The notes beneath the pieces were generated by a model. The model did no database searches, had not been told where the DNA came from, and saw only the letters and a list, made by a program, of their open reading frames with translations. Made by a program: the position numbers and the translations under genes. From Hyphococcus sp. (GTDB lineage: Bacteria > Pseudomonadota > Alphaproteobacteria > Caulobacterales > Parvularculaceae): a stretch of 64,000 nt of DNA. Where the stretch lies: NCBI GenBank assembly GCA_028281665.1, contig JANQJK010000008.1, positions 1 through 64,000 on the forward strand, given 5' to 3'. Shown in pieces: positions 18,349-26,877 of the stretch (its first letter is position 1; each line of letters begins with the position of its first letter).

Positions 18349-19403
18349 GGGCGCCGTTATTCGCTGCGGATTTCGCCGCGCGCGCCGCCACAACGCTCGA
18401 CCCGGAAACGGCGCACCGTCTGACCATCCGCATGCTGAAAACCGGCATCGGCCCCAGGGCGTGTATACGCGAGGAAGGTCTGGCCATTTCCGTCGCCGGT
18501 ATCGATTTTCCGAACCCGATTGGACTTGCGGCGGGCTTTGACAAGGACGCGGAAGTTCCGAACGCCATGCTCGATCTTGGGTTCGGGTTCGTTGAAGTCG
18601 GCGCGGTGACGCCGCGTCCGCAATTCGGAAACCCTCGTCCGCGTGTTTTTCGCCTGTGGAAAGACGACGCGGTGATCAATCGCTACGGGTTCAATAATGA
18701 CGGGCTGGACGCCATGGCCCGGCGGCTGAAACGCCGTCGCCGCAAGGGCGTTCTTGGGGTCAATCTCGGCGCCAACAAGGACAGCGACGATCGCGTCGCG
18801 GACTATGAAGCGGGCGTCTGCCGTCTCGCCGGTCTTGTTGATTTCTATACGGTCAATATCTCCTCGCCCAATACGCCGGGCCTGCGCGCGCTTCAGGGCA
18901 AAGACGCTCTTGCCGATTTGATGAAGCGCGTCCTCGCGGCGCGCGACGATGCGGCGGCCGGGACGCCGGTGTTTTTAAAGATCGCGCCGGACCTGACCGA
19001 CGAGGACAAGGCCGATATCGCAGACGTCGCCAAAGAGCTGGCGCTTGACGGGCTCATCGTTTCGAACACCACAATCGCGCGGCTGGAGACGCTTCGGAGC
19101 GCGCGCGTCAAGGAAGCGGGCGGTCTTTCGGGCAGGCCGTTATTTGCGCCGTCTACGGAATTATTGCGCGAATTCTATCGCGCGGTCGGAACGGAGACGC
19201 CGCTCATCGGCGTCGGCGGCGTGTCTTCGCCCCGCGACGCCTATGAGAAAATTCTCGCGGGCGCGTCCCTGGTGCAGCTTTATACGGCCATGGTCTATGA
19301 GGGGCCTGGACTGCCGGCGCGGATCGTCCGTGCGCTTCCCGCGCTCCTGAAAGCTGATGGGTATGATGCCGTCGCCGAGGCCGTGGGCGCCAAGCATCGC
19401 TAA
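18345..19403 (+). CDS. pyrD: Dihydroorotate dehydrogenase, class 2 (quinone)
   Basis: 352 residues. Oxidises dihydroorotate to orotate at the inner membrane, passing electrons to ubiquinone; step 4 of UMP synthesis. Class 2 features: an amphipathic N-terminal helix region, then NPIGLAAGFDKDAE (FMN/quinone site), INRYGFNNDG, and catalytic Ser in NISSPNTPGLRALQ, plus SNTT near residue 240 and GVGGVSSP. It starts at GTG in a GTGA overlap with DUF952. Its TAA overlaps the convergent MATE stop by 4 nt. Confidence 0.97.
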   Translation: MRAPLFAADFAARAATTLDPETAHRLTIRMLKTGIGPRACIREEGLAISVAGIDFPNPIGLAAGFDKDAEVPNAMLDLGFGFVEVGAVTPRPQFGNPRPRVFRLWKDDAVINRYGFNNDGLDAMARRLKRRRRKGVLGVNLGANKDSDDRVADYEAGVCRLAGLVDFYTVNISSPNTPGLRALQGKDALADLMKRVLAARDDAAAGTPVFLKIAPDLTDEDKADIADVAKELALDGLIVSNTTIARLETLRSARVKEAGGLSGRPLFAPSTELLREFYRAVGTETPLIGVGGVSSPRDAYEKILAGASLVQLYTAMVYEGPGLPARIVRALPALLKADGYDAVAEAVGAKHR

Positions 19404-20761
19404 TGGGAGAATGACGCTTTCAGGCGCGGCATGTAAATGAGCAGCGTTGCCGCCCGGAGCACGAAATACAACGAAAACGCTGCCCAAAGCCCGTGATTGC
19501 CGAATTGCGCCCCGGCCCACAGGGATGCGGGCAGGAAAATTGCCGTGGAGACAATCATGGAATCGCGCATCTCGCGCGCCCGCGTGGCGCCGATGAATAT
19601 GCCGTCAAGCTGAAAGCCGACGACAACGATCAGGGGGCTGATTATGATCCAGGGCATATAAATTTTTGCAGCCTCGCGAAGGGCGCCTTCCGGCGTCAGC
19701 AGCGCCAGGAGTGCGTCGCCCGCAAGCCAGTACACCAGCGTGAAGCAGATCGCGGCCCCCAGGGCGAGTTCGAAGGTGCGCCGGACGGCGCTGGCGTAAC
19801 GTGCGCGCCCGTTCGCCCTGTCCCGGGCGCCCATGGCCTGGCCCACCAGCGTTTCCGCGGCGATGGCCGTGCCGTCGAGCGCGAGCCCGGTGAACAGAAA
19901 CAGTTGCAGAAGCGTCTGATTCGCGGCGAGCGCCACGTCCCCATAGGCGCTCGACCGCTGCACGAACCAGGCGAAACAAAAGGCCAGCAGCAATGTCCGA
20001 ATGAAGATGTCGCGATTGACGGAGACGGTGCGGCGGATTTTGTCGGCGCTCCAGAAATCAGCAACCCGCCAGTGAGCCTTGAGCCCGCCATGACGGTTGA
20101 GGATCAGCGCGACGAAAAAGAGGCAGGCGAAGAAGCCGAAAACCTCCGCGATCAGCGTGCCCGTGGCGACGCCGGCGGCGCCCCAGTTGAAATGAACGAC
20201 GAAGAGATAATCGAGAACGATATTGATCAGCGTCATGGCGACGCTGACGATCATCAGATAGTCGGTGCGTTCGCGCGCGGAGAACCAGCCGAACGCCGCA
20301 TAGGTCGCGAGCGCGAACGGCGCGCCCCAGATGCGGATGGCGAAATAGGTTTCCGCCGCCGCGAATGTGTTGGCGGAGGCGTCCGAACCGATCTGCAACG
20401 CTTGAAACGAAAAATATCCGATGGGAAACTGAAAGAGGACGAGGCTTGCGCCGATGGCGCCGCCGATGGCCGCGCCGCGAACGAGGGCGGCGCGCGCCTC
20501 CGCTTCGTCCTCGGCGCCGGCGGCCTGGGCGGTGAGCCCGGCGACGCTCATGCGGATGAAGCCGAAGCTCCAGTAGGCGAGCGAAAAGATCACCGAGCCG
20601 AGGCCGATCGCGGCCACATCGAGGGGGCGCGCGGAATGGGCCAGCGCCCAGACGTCAACGGCGCCGAGCAGCGGGGTCACCGAGGAGGCGACCGACGCCG
20701 GCCAGGCGAGCGCAAAGATGCGTCGATAGCTGATCGGCGCGCCGGCGCCTCGGATGGCCAT
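19400..20761 (-). CDS. MATE family efflux transporter (DinF-like)
   Basis: 453 residues with 12 hydrophobic segments in two related halves (MatE domains at ~15-175 and ~235-395). Early VDVWALAHSA and FIRMSVAGLTAQAAGA match DinF-type MATE proteins, which export cationic drugs or metabolites using Na+ or H+. The start ATG at 20761 gives a short N-terminal tail. It overlaps the end of pyrD by 4 nt. Substrate unknown. Confidence 0.92.
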   Translation of the reverse strand: MAIRGAGAPISYRRIFALAWPASVASSVTPLLGAVDVWALAHSARPLDVAAIGLGSVIFSLAYWSFGFIRMSVAGLTAQAAGAEDEAEARAALVRGAAIGGAIGASLVLFQFPIGYFSFQALQIGSDASANTFAAAETYFAIRIWGAPFALATYAAFGWFSARERTDYLMIVSVAMTLINIVLDYLFVVHFNWGAAGVATGTLIAEVFGFFACLFFVALILNRHGGLKAHWRVADFWSADKIRRTVSVNRDIFIRTLLLAFCFAWFVQRSSAYGDVALAANQTLLQLFLFTGLALDGTAIAAETLVGQAMGARDRANGRARYASAVRRTFELALGAAICFTLVYWLAGDALLALLTPEGALREAAKIYMPWIIISPLIVVVGFQLDGIFIGATRAREMRDSMIVSTAIFLPASLWAGAQFGNHGLWAAFSLYFVLRAATLLIYMPRLKASFSH

Positions 20762-20859
20762 AAACTTCTCTCGCAGCGGGGTCTTAACGCCTTAGCGGCG
20801 CCGATTGTTTCTGTCACGCGCCTTGCGATCGGCGGCGAGTGAGGCGATGTTCGGGGTCG

Positions 20860-21558
20860 ATGACCGACGACTGGAAGAACTGGGAAACGCCGCCCGGCGG
20901 CACCGGCAATAAATTTGACGGGCCGGCAATCGGCGCCCTTGCCCATCTCTATCGCGGCGAGGTCTATCGCTCGACAATCTGGCGCACCCGCCTCGACACG
21001 ACGACAAACTGGTCCGTCGTGACGCTCGGCATCGCCTTGTCAATTGCTTATGCGAGCCCGACAGCGTCGCCCCTGCCGCTCCTTCTGGTGGGCATCCTGA
21101 TTGCGATGTTCCTGATTCTGGAAGCGCGCCGCTATCGTTACTTCAATGTGTGGCGCGCGCGGGCCCGGTGGATCGAGACGAAGTTTTATGCGCCCATGCT
21201 CTTGCGGTCCTCATGTCCGGAGCCCGGCGAATGGCAGGACATTCTGGCCAATGATTATCTGGCGCCGGAATATCATATCGGTTTCTGGCGGGCCATGGGC
21301 CGGCGCATCCGCCGCAACTATATGTGGATCTTTGCGTTTCAGGCGGTTGCCTATTACGGCAAGATCATCATTCACCCGACGCCGCTTTCGTCGCTCAGCG
21401 AGTTTTTTGAGCGCATGGCGCTGGGTCCGTTTTCCGGCGTCGTCGTTTTTCTGATCGGCATCGTTCTTCACGGCGCCTGGATTTCGCTGGCGCTCGTCAC
21501 CCGCGTGCGCGACAAAGCCAAACATGCCGGCCGCGAAGGCGTCGGCGGCATGGGCTGA
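20860..21558 (+). CDS. DUF2270 predicted integral membrane protein
   Basis: 232 residues. The segment LAHLYRGEVYRSTIWRTRLD followed by TTTNWSVV is the DUF2270 hallmark. Two adjacent helices lie at ~50-88, then a large cytoplasmic loop with ARARWIETKFYAP, and two helices in the last third. The function is unknown. The ATG at 20860 (MTDDWKN) is chosen over an in-frame ATG seven residues upstream. Divergent from the MATE gene; convergent with hisI, 21 bases away. Confidence 0.85.
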   Translation: MTDDWKNWETPPGGTGNKFDGPAIGALAHLYRGEVYRSTIWRTRLDTTTNWSVVTLGIALSIAYASPTASPLPLLLVGILIAMFLILEARRYRYFNVWRARARWIETKFYAPMLLRSSCPEPGEWQDILANDYLAPEYHIGFWRAMGRRIRRNYMWIFAFQAVAYYGKIIIHPTPLSSLSEFFERMALGPFSGVVVFLIGIVLHGAWISLALVTRVRDKAKHAGREGVGGMG

Positions 21559-21579
21559 GATTGTCTGCGGGCGCCCGCG

Positions 21580-21954
21580 CTACTCTTTGAAAATGAGCTT
21601 GAGGCCGTCTGGGGTTTCCACGATGCGATAAAAGCAGGAGCGCCGGTCTGTGTGACAGGCGGGCCCGGTCTGCTCGACCACGAGCTGGATCGCGTCCTGA
21701 TCGCAGTCGGTGCGGATCTCCACGACGCGCTGAACATGGCCGCTCGTCGCGCCCTTGCGCCAGAGTTCGCCCCGCGAGCGGGACCAGTAATGGGCCTCGC
21801 CGGTTTCAATCGTTTTCCTGAGCGCCGCCTCGTTCATATAGGCCAGCATCAGCAGCCGCCCGTCGGCGGCGTCCGTCGCCACCGCCGGGATCAGCCCGTC
21901 AGCGCCGAATGCGGGCGCGAAGCGCGTCGTTTCTTCTATGGGTACATCGCTCAT
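21580..21954 (-). CDS. hisI: Phosphoribosyl-AMP cyclohydrolase
   Basis: 124 residues, a stand-alone HisI without the HisE domain, as usual in alphaproteobacteria. It opens the adenine ring of PR-AMP in histidine synthesis. D83-C84-D85-x-D87 is the Mg2+ motif and, with C100 and C107 ([14 protein letters not shown]), gives the zinc-binding cysteines. [13 protein letters not shown] is the conserved substrate segment. Divergent from cysS. Confidence 0.97.
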   Translation of the reverse strand: MSDVPIEETTRFAPAFGADGLIPAVATDAADGRLLMLAYMNEAALRKTIETGEAHYWSRSRGELWRKGATSGHVQRVVEIRTDCDQDAIQLVVEQTGPACHTDRRSCFYRIVETPDGLKLIFKE

Positions 21955-22036
21955 GGGCGCCGATCATAGCAGCGCCGGGCCGCTTGCCTAGCGTTCGTTA
22001 TTGCGCGTTGACCCGAGCCCCGCTAGCAAACACCCG

Positions 22037-23410
22037 ATGAGCTTGCAGTTTTACGACACCATGGCGCGGGAAAAGCGCCCCTTCGAGCCCGGCGATCCGA
22101 AACGGGTGACGATGTATGTCTGCGGGCCGACCGTTTACAACTACACCCATATCGGCAACGCCCGCTCTGCAATTGTTTTCGATCTTCTTTTTCGCGTTCT
22201 GCGTCACGAATACGGCGCCGACCATGTGGTCTATGCGCGGAACTTTACCGACATCGACGACAAGATCATCAAGGCCTCGCGCGAGACCGGCGCGCCGATT
22301 GACGAAATCACGAAGAAGTTCGCGCAGGTCTATCTCGATGAGCTCGGCCATCTGAACGCGCTGGCCCCCTCAGGCACGCCGCGGGCGACGGAGCATATTC
22401 CGGAAATGATTGCGCTGGTGGAACGGCTTGTGGAAACTGGGAGCGCCTATGCGGCGGAAGGTCATGTCCTCTTTTCGGTTGAGGCGTTTGACGACTATGG
22501 TCGCCTCTCCGGCGTTGACCGTGACGAGATGATCGCCGGCGCCCGGGTCGAGGTGGCGCCCTACAAGAAGAACCCGGCGGATTTCGTGTTGTGGAAGCCC
22601 GCGGCGGACGACGAACCGGGCTGGGAAAGCCCGTGGGGCCGGGGGCGGCCGGGCTGGCATCTTGAATGCTCGGTGATGATCGAGAAGGGACTGGGTGAGA
22701 CCATCGACATTCATTGCGGCGGTCAGGATCTAAAATTCCCCCATCATGAAAACGAAATCGCCCAGAGCGCCTGCGCCCATGCGGGGGCGCCGCTCGCGCG
22801 CTACTGGATGCATAACGGTTTCCTCCGTATGGGAACGGACAAGATGTCGAAGTCAATCGGCAATGTGGTGCTGACCCATGAGTTGCTGAAAGACTGGCCG
22901 GGCGAGGTCATTCGCTGGGCGCTCCTCTCCGCCCATTATCGCCAGCCCCTTGAGTGGACCGAAGAATTGTTGCGTCAGTCGAAGCGCCAGCTCGACCGCT
23001 TTTACCGGTTGCTGGAGGAAGTCGCCGAGGAGACCGAGGAAGCTGCGCCGCCGGAAAGCGTCGTGCTCGCTCTCAAAGACGATCTCAATACGCCGGAAGC
23101 CTATGCGGGGCTTCATGAATTGCGCGACATCGCCACGCAGATGGAAGGCGACGCGCGCCGCAAGGCGCTTTTGCGTCTGCGCGCGGCCGGTCGCCTGATG
23201 GGATTCTTTCACGCCGACCCTGCCGCCTGGTTCAAGGGGGAAGGCGGCGATGGTCCGACAGCGGAGGAAATCGACGCGCTGCTCGCCAAACGCGCCGAGG
23301 CGCGCAAGGCGAAGGATTTTGCGACGTCGGACAAGATCCGCGACGATCTCGCCGCGCAGGGGATTGTCATCGAAGACGGTCCCGACGGCGCCACATGGCG
23401 GCGTGAGTGA
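22037..23410 (+). CDS. cysS: Cysteine--tRNA ligase
   Basis: 457 residues, class I synthetase. CGPTVYNYTHIGN (C29; HIGH-type motif at 38-41) opens the catalytic domain. GWHLECSVMIEKGLG and CGGQDLKFPHHENE hold the remaining zinc and substrate ligands, and DKMSKSIGN is the KMSKS loop. A helical C-terminal domain follows. The ATG at 22037 (MSLQFYDT) is the family start; the frame extends 12 residues upstream without support. DUF389 gene follows 6 bases later. Confidence 0.98.
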   Translation: MSLQFYDTMAREKRPFEPGDPKRVTMYVCGPTVYNYTHIGNARSAIVFDLLFRVLRHEYGADHVVYARNFTDIDDKIIKASRETGAPIDEITKKFAQVYLDELGHLNALAPSGTPRATEHIPEMIALVERLVETGSAYAAEGHVLFSVEAFDDYGRLSGVDRDEMIAGARVEVAPYKKNPADFVLWKPAADDEPGWESPWGRGRPGWHLECSVMIEKGLGETIDIHCGGQDLKFPHHENEIAQSACAHAGAPLARYWMHNGFLRMGTDKMSKSIGNVVLTHELLKDWPGEVIRWALLSAHYRQPLEWTEELLRQSKRQLDRFYRLLEEVAEETEEAAPPESVVLALKDDLNTPEAYAGLHELRDIATQMEGDARRKALLRLRAAGRLMGFFHADPAAWFKGEGGDGPTAEEIDALLAKRAEARKAKDFATSDKIRDDLAAQGIVIEDGPDGATWRRE

Positions 23411-23416
23411 CCGATC

Positions 23417-24451
23417 ATGCGCCTGATTGAAGCAATCGTTCCGTCGGGCAAGATTGATGCGGTCAAAAGGGCGGTTGAAAAATCCGAGCCGACCCATTGG
23501 CGTTTCACCACGAACGGGGAGGACGATCGCTGCGTGTTGCGCGCGTTCTTTGCGGGCGACACGGCGCAGGGGCTCGTTGATGCGTTGCAGGCGATCTGCG
23601 CCGGCGATGACGACTGGCGCATCATCGTCCTGCCGGTCGAGGCGACGGCGCCGCAGCCGGAGATTGACGCAGGCAAGAAAGAAGAACGCGCCCGCAAGAA
23701 AAAACTGGCGTTGCGCGAGGAAATCTACGGCGATGTGGCGGCGGGCGCTGCCCTGTCGCCGGACTTTTACCTCCTGACGCTGGCGTCCACCATCGTTGCG
23801 GCCATCGGCCTCAACGCCGACAATGTTGCGGTGGTGATCGGCGCCATGGTGATTGCGCCGCTCCTCGGACCGATCCTGGCGGTTTCCTTCGCCTCTACGC
23901 TGGGCGATTTCACACTGCTGGCGAAGGCCGCGCGCAACGCGGTGCTCGGGCTTTTGCTCGGCGTTTTCGTCGCGGCGCTGATCGGCGCGGCGATCCCCGT
24001 GAACTACGAGAGCAACGAGCTGATGAGCCGCACCGTGGTCGGGCTCGACTCCATGGTGCTGGCGCTGGCGGCCGGCGCCGCGGCGGCGCTCTCGATTGTC
24101 GCCGGCGTCTCCGCGGCGCTCGTCGGCGTCATGGTGGCGGTGGCGCTTTTGCCGCCGGCCGCGGCGGTCGGGCTCTTTCTCGGCGCCGGCGAAGTCGTTT
24201 TCGCATCGCGCTCGCTGCTCCTGTTGACGGTGAACGTGGTCTGCGTCCTCCTCGCCGCGCAAGGGGTCTATTTCTACAAGGGCGTCGTGCCGCGCACATG
24301 GCTCGAACGAAAAAAGGCGGGCAAGGCCACAAAAATCAAATTCGCGATCCTGACGGCGCTGCTGGTCATTCTTGCGGCGATCATCGTGTTCGCGCCGACG
24401 GAAATCATGCCGGATATTCCCGGTAAGGCCGCCGTCACTCAGAATGAGTAG
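23417..24451 (+). CDS. DUF389 / TIGR00341 family membrane protein
   Basis: 344 residues. A soluble N-terminal ~100 residues (MRLIEAIVPSGKIDAVK) is followed by about six helices. ADNVAVVIGAMVIAPLLGPI and ALVGVMVAVALLPPAAAVG are the two characteristic repeats of this family of unknown function. A charged KKEERARKKK stretch precedes the first helix. The last 8 nt overlap the phytanoyl-CoA dioxygenase-like gene, so the two are probably cotranscribed with cysS. Confidence 0.9.
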   Translation: MRLIEAIVPSGKIDAVKRAVEKSEPTHWRFTTNGEDDRCVLRAFFAGDTAQGLVDALQAICAGDDDWRIIVLPVEATAPQPEIDAGKKEERARKKKLALREEIYGDVAAGAALSPDFYLLTLASTIVAAIGLNADNVAVVIGAMVIAPLLGPILAVSFASTLGDFTLLAKAARNAVLGLLLGVFVAALIGAAIPVNYESNELMSRTVVGLDSMVLALAAGAAAALSIVAGVSAALVGVMVAVALLPPAAAVGLFLGAGEVVFASRSLLLLTVNVVCVLLAAQGVYFYKGVVPRTWLERKKAGKATKIKFAILTALLVILAAIIVFAPTEIMPDIPGKAAVTQNE

Positions 24452-25301
24452 GCTCCCCGCATTCGCTGCGCCCGCGGACGGGCGTCTGACGCCGGAGATG
24501 CTGGCCGCCTATGAGGCCGCCGGCGTTGTTGTTCTGAAAGGCTTTGCCGACCCGAAAGCCTGCAAGACGCTCCGCGATCATACGCTGGCGCTGGTCGAGC
24601 GCGACGCTCCCGCCGCCCCGGCAAGCGTCTTCTCCACCACATCGAATGTTCAGCTAACGGACGATTACTTTGAGCGATCGGCGGCGAATATCTCCTTTTT
24701 CTTCGAAGAGGAGGCGACGGAAACCGGCCCGAAAGCGGCGCGGCTCAACAAGATGGGCCACGCCATGCATGATCTCGATCCCGTCTTCGACGCGTTTTCG
24801 CGAAACGAAAAGCTGGCGACCGCCGCGGCGTCGCTGGGCTTTGCGGACCCGAGAATCGTTCAGTCCATGTATATCTTCAAACCGCCGGGCATTGGCGGCG
24901 AAGTCGTCTGCCATCAGGATTCGACCTATCTCTATACGGAACCCGGGAGCTGCGTCGGTTTCTGGTTCGCAATCGACGACGCCGACGAAGAAAACGGCGC
25001 CATGGCGTTCATTCCCGGCGCGCACAAAGGCCCGCTTAGGCAGTTGAATGCGCGCGGCGCTGACGGAAAGCTTGCAACGCGCGTGATCGATGAAACCCCG
25101 TTCGATAGCGTGCCGGTTCTTGCGCCGGCGCAGCGCGGCGATCTCGTCATCTTTCACGGCCGCGCGCCGCATATGAGCGCTGCAAACCGATCAGCACGAC
25201 CGCGCCACGCTTATACGCTGCATATGGTTGACGGCGCTGCGCGCTGGCCCGCGGAAAACTGGTTGCAGCGCCCCGATGATTTGCCGTTCCGGGGGTTCTG
25301 A
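24444..25301 (+). CDS. Phytanoyl-CoA dioxygenase family protein (Fe(II)/2-oxoglutarate oxygenase)
   Basis: 285 residues. The iron-binding triad is visible: H157-x-D159 in VVCHQDSTYLY and H243 in HGRAPHMSAANRS, with a downstream Arg able to bind 2-oxoglutarate. MYIFKPPGIGGE and GFWFAIDDADEENGAMAFIPGAHKG are typical of the PhyH family, including eukaryote-like PHYHD1. It hydroxylates an unknown small molecule or acyl-CoA. The start at 24444 overlaps the previous gene by 8 nt; an upstream in-frame start would lie within that gene. Confidence 0.88.
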   Translation: MSRLPAFAAPADGRLTPEMLAAYEAAGVVVLKGFADPKACKTLRDHTLALVERDAPAAPASVFSTTSNVQLTDDYFERSAANISFFFEEEATETGPKAARLNKMGHAMHDLDPVFDAFSRNEKLATAAASLGFADPRIVQSMYIFKPPGIGGEVVCHQDSTYLYTEPGSCVGFWFAIDDADEENGAMAFIPGAHKGPLRQLNARGADGKLATRVIDETPFDSVPVLAPAQRGDLVIFHGRAPHMSAANRSARPRHAYTLHMVDGAARWPAENWLQRPDDLPFRGF

Positions 25302-25394
25302 GGATGCTCGCGTGGTCGTGAAGGGCGGACGCCTTTAAATCGGCGACGCCGCGCCTATCTCATCATCAACTTCCCTGACAATCAGGAGACAATG

Positions 25395-26093
25395 ATGATC
25401 ACCATCCGCAAGGGCGTTGATCGGGGCCATGCCAATCACGGCTGGCTCGATGCGCGCCATACGTTTTCTTTCGCCAACTATCATCACCCGGACCATATGA
25501 GTTTTCGGTCGCTGCGGGTCATGAACGAAGACCGTATCAATCCGGGCGCCGGCTTTCCGCCCCATCCCCATCAGGACATGGAGATCATCACCTATGTGCT
25601 GGAGGGCGCGCTGGCCCACAAGGATTCTACCGGCGGCGAAGGCGTGATCCGTCCCGGTACGGTGCAATATATGAGCGCGGGGTCGGGCGTCACGCACTCG
25701 GAGTTCAACACCTCGGAGTCAGATCCTGTGCATCTTTATCAGATTTGGATCATGCCGAACCGGCGCGGCGTTGAACCTCGTTATGAGGAGCGCAAGATTG
25801 GGGAAGCGTGTGACGGCGCGCTTGCGCTTGTTGCGTCAGGCGACGGGCGCGATGGATCGTTCAAAATCCATCAGGACGCCGATCTTTATGCATCGGTTGT
25901 GAAGGAAGGCGCTGAATTGTCCCATCGTTTCAAGGCCGGCCGCTTCGGCTGGCTGCAAGTCGCAAAAGGCGGGATCGAATTGTCGGAAGGCTCGATCATG
26001 CAGGCGGGCGACGGCGCGAAGATCAACGATGTGGAAGCGTTGAACTTCAAGGCCCTTGCCGACAGCGAGATCCTGCTGTTTGACCTTGCGTAA
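25395..26093 (+). CDS. Pirin family protein (YhhW/quercetinase type)
   Basis: 232 residues, two cupin domains. H57, H59 (PPHPHQDMEI), H101 and E103 (VTHSEFN) form the metal site of bacterial pirins with quercetin 2,3-dioxygenase activity. The physiological substrate is unknown. AGGAG sits 6 bases before the ATG at 25395; a second ATG at 25392 is only 3 bases from it, so the inner start is preferred. A GC-rich hairpin follows the gene. Confidence 0.93.
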   Translation: MITIRKGVDRGHANHGWLDARHTFSFANYHHPDHMSFRSLRVMNEDRINPGAGFPPHPHQDMEIITYVLEGALAHKDSTGGEGVIRPGTVQYMSAGSGVTHSEFNTSESDPVHLYQIWIMPNRRGVEPRYEERKIGEACDGALALVASGDGRDGSFKIHQDADLYASVVKEGAELSHRFKAGRFGWLQVAKGGIELSEGSIMQAGDGAKINDVEALNFKALADSEILLFDLA

Positions 26094-26100
26094 CGCCTAC

Positions 26101-26128
26101 TCGCCGCGGCGCGCCATCGCCGCGGCGA
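26101..26128 (+). terminator. Strong GC hairpin after the pirin gene
   Basis: CGCCGCGGCG (26102-26111) is repeated exactly at 26118-26127 and is itself palindromic, giving a 10-bp stem with a 6-nt loop, plus a flanking T-A pair. The T tract is poor (ATTTCC), so it may slow or end transcription only partly. Confidence 0.4.
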
Positions 26129-26187
26129 TTTCCGGCCGCGCCGGCGGCGAATTGAAGTGCGGCGGCAAAGGGGCCAAATAGACGGCG

Positions 26188-26631
26188 ATGATCAGCGACC
26201 TTTATTCCGGACCCATTCTCGACGCCGCCGCCGGCATCCCGCCCGCGCGCCGGCTTGAGGCGCCGGACGCCAGCGCCAAAAAGGTCAGCCGGGTATGCGG
26301 CTCCGAAGTTGAGGTCGACGTTAGAATGGAAGACGGCGTTGTGGTCGATTTCGGGATGACCGCGCGGGCCTGCGCCCTCGGCCAGGCGGCCGCTTCGCTG
26401 GTGGCGCAGAACGTCATCGGCGTCACGGCGGAAGAGTTGCTTGTCTTGCGCGATGAGATGCGTGCGATGTTGAAAGGGAATGGCCCCCCGCCGTCAGGCG
26501 AACGCTGGCGGGGTCTTGCGGCGCTGGAGGCCATACGCGACTACCCCCAGCGTCACGCTTCGACGATGCTCGTTTTCGAGGCCGTCGCCGACTGCCTGAC
26601 GCAGCTGGGGTTTCAGCGTGAAAACGCCTAG
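26188..26631 (+). CDS. IscU/NifU-N-like iron-sulfur scaffold homologue lacking one Cys ligand
   Basis: 147 residues. VCGSEVEVDVRMEDGVVVD (C37) and ARACALGQAAASLV (C62) align with the first two cysteines of IscU-type Fe-S scaffolds. Where the third Cys is expected, around residues 121-125, there is QRHAST instead; the only other Cys is C136. This subgroup is common in alphaproteobacteria and may bind metal differently or act as a carrier. No isc or suf genes are adjacent. Ribosome-binding site weak. Confidence 0.8.
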   Translation: MISDLYSGPILDAAAGIPPARRLEAPDASAKKVSRVCGSEVEVDVRMEDGVVVDFGMTARACALGQAAASLVAQNVIGVTAEELLVLRDEMRAMLKGNGPPPSGERWRGLAALEAIRDYPQRHASTMLVFEAVADCLTQLGFQRENA

Positions 26632-26719
26632 CCGGCGGGCCGGAACGCATTGTTGCATATGACAGAAATATAACCGTTGGTGGGTTGCAGACCTTGCGCA
26701 AAATCATATGTCTATCGCT

Positions 26720-26802
26720 GAAACGGTCGTCACTCTCTCCCCCCGACTGACCGCTTCCGAGCGCCCGCATTTCGAACTCCCCCACGAAATGCGGGCGTTT
26801 TT
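26720..26802 (+). ncRNA. Candidate small RNA with two C-rich hairpin loops
   Basis: The sequence between the scaffold gene and the LysR gene folds into two hairpins. Hairpin 1: CGGTC (26724-26728) plus GTC pairs with GAC and GACCG (26749-26753), exposing the loop ACTCTCTCCCCCC. Hairpin 2: the perfect 13-bp stem CGCCCGCATTTCG / CGAAATGCGGGCG (26762-26774 with 26785-26797), exposing AACTCCCCCA, then TTTTT. The 5' end is estimated; TTGCAG (26685) and TATGTC (26707) could be -35/-10. C-rich loops able to pair with Shine-Dalgarno sequences are known in alphaproteobacterial trans-acting sRNAs. No ORF fits. Confidence 0.55.
26762..26802 (+). terminator. Perfect 13-bp rho-independent terminator
   Basis: Arms CGCCCGCATTTCG and CGAAATGCGGGCG match without mismatch around a 10-nt loop, followed by five T. 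It lies 130 bases after the scaffold gene stop, too far for a simple gene end, and probably terminates the sRNA; read-through from the scaffold gene could also end here. Confidence 0.9.
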
Positions 26803-26877
26803 CATTTGAACCGCATAAAGACGGATCGTCTTCGGATGGTTGCGTCGGCGCGCGCTCGTTTACACCGCGATGGGCCG

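Noticed and set aside
19493-20842. A 449-codon open frame antisense to the MATE gene
   Set aside because: Low-complexity composition with no family features; the MATE protein explains the region.
22853-24262. A 469-codon open frame antisense to cysS and the DUF389 gene
   Set aside because: Its product is Arg/Gly/Ala-rich without recognisable motifs, and the opposite strand encodes two clear families. Long antisense frames are common here from the GC bias at third codon positions.
26094-26187. Remnant of a gene between the pirin and scaffold genes
   Set aside because: Short frames on both strands look protein-like, but none has a start codon and family support; the strong hairpin explains the composition better.
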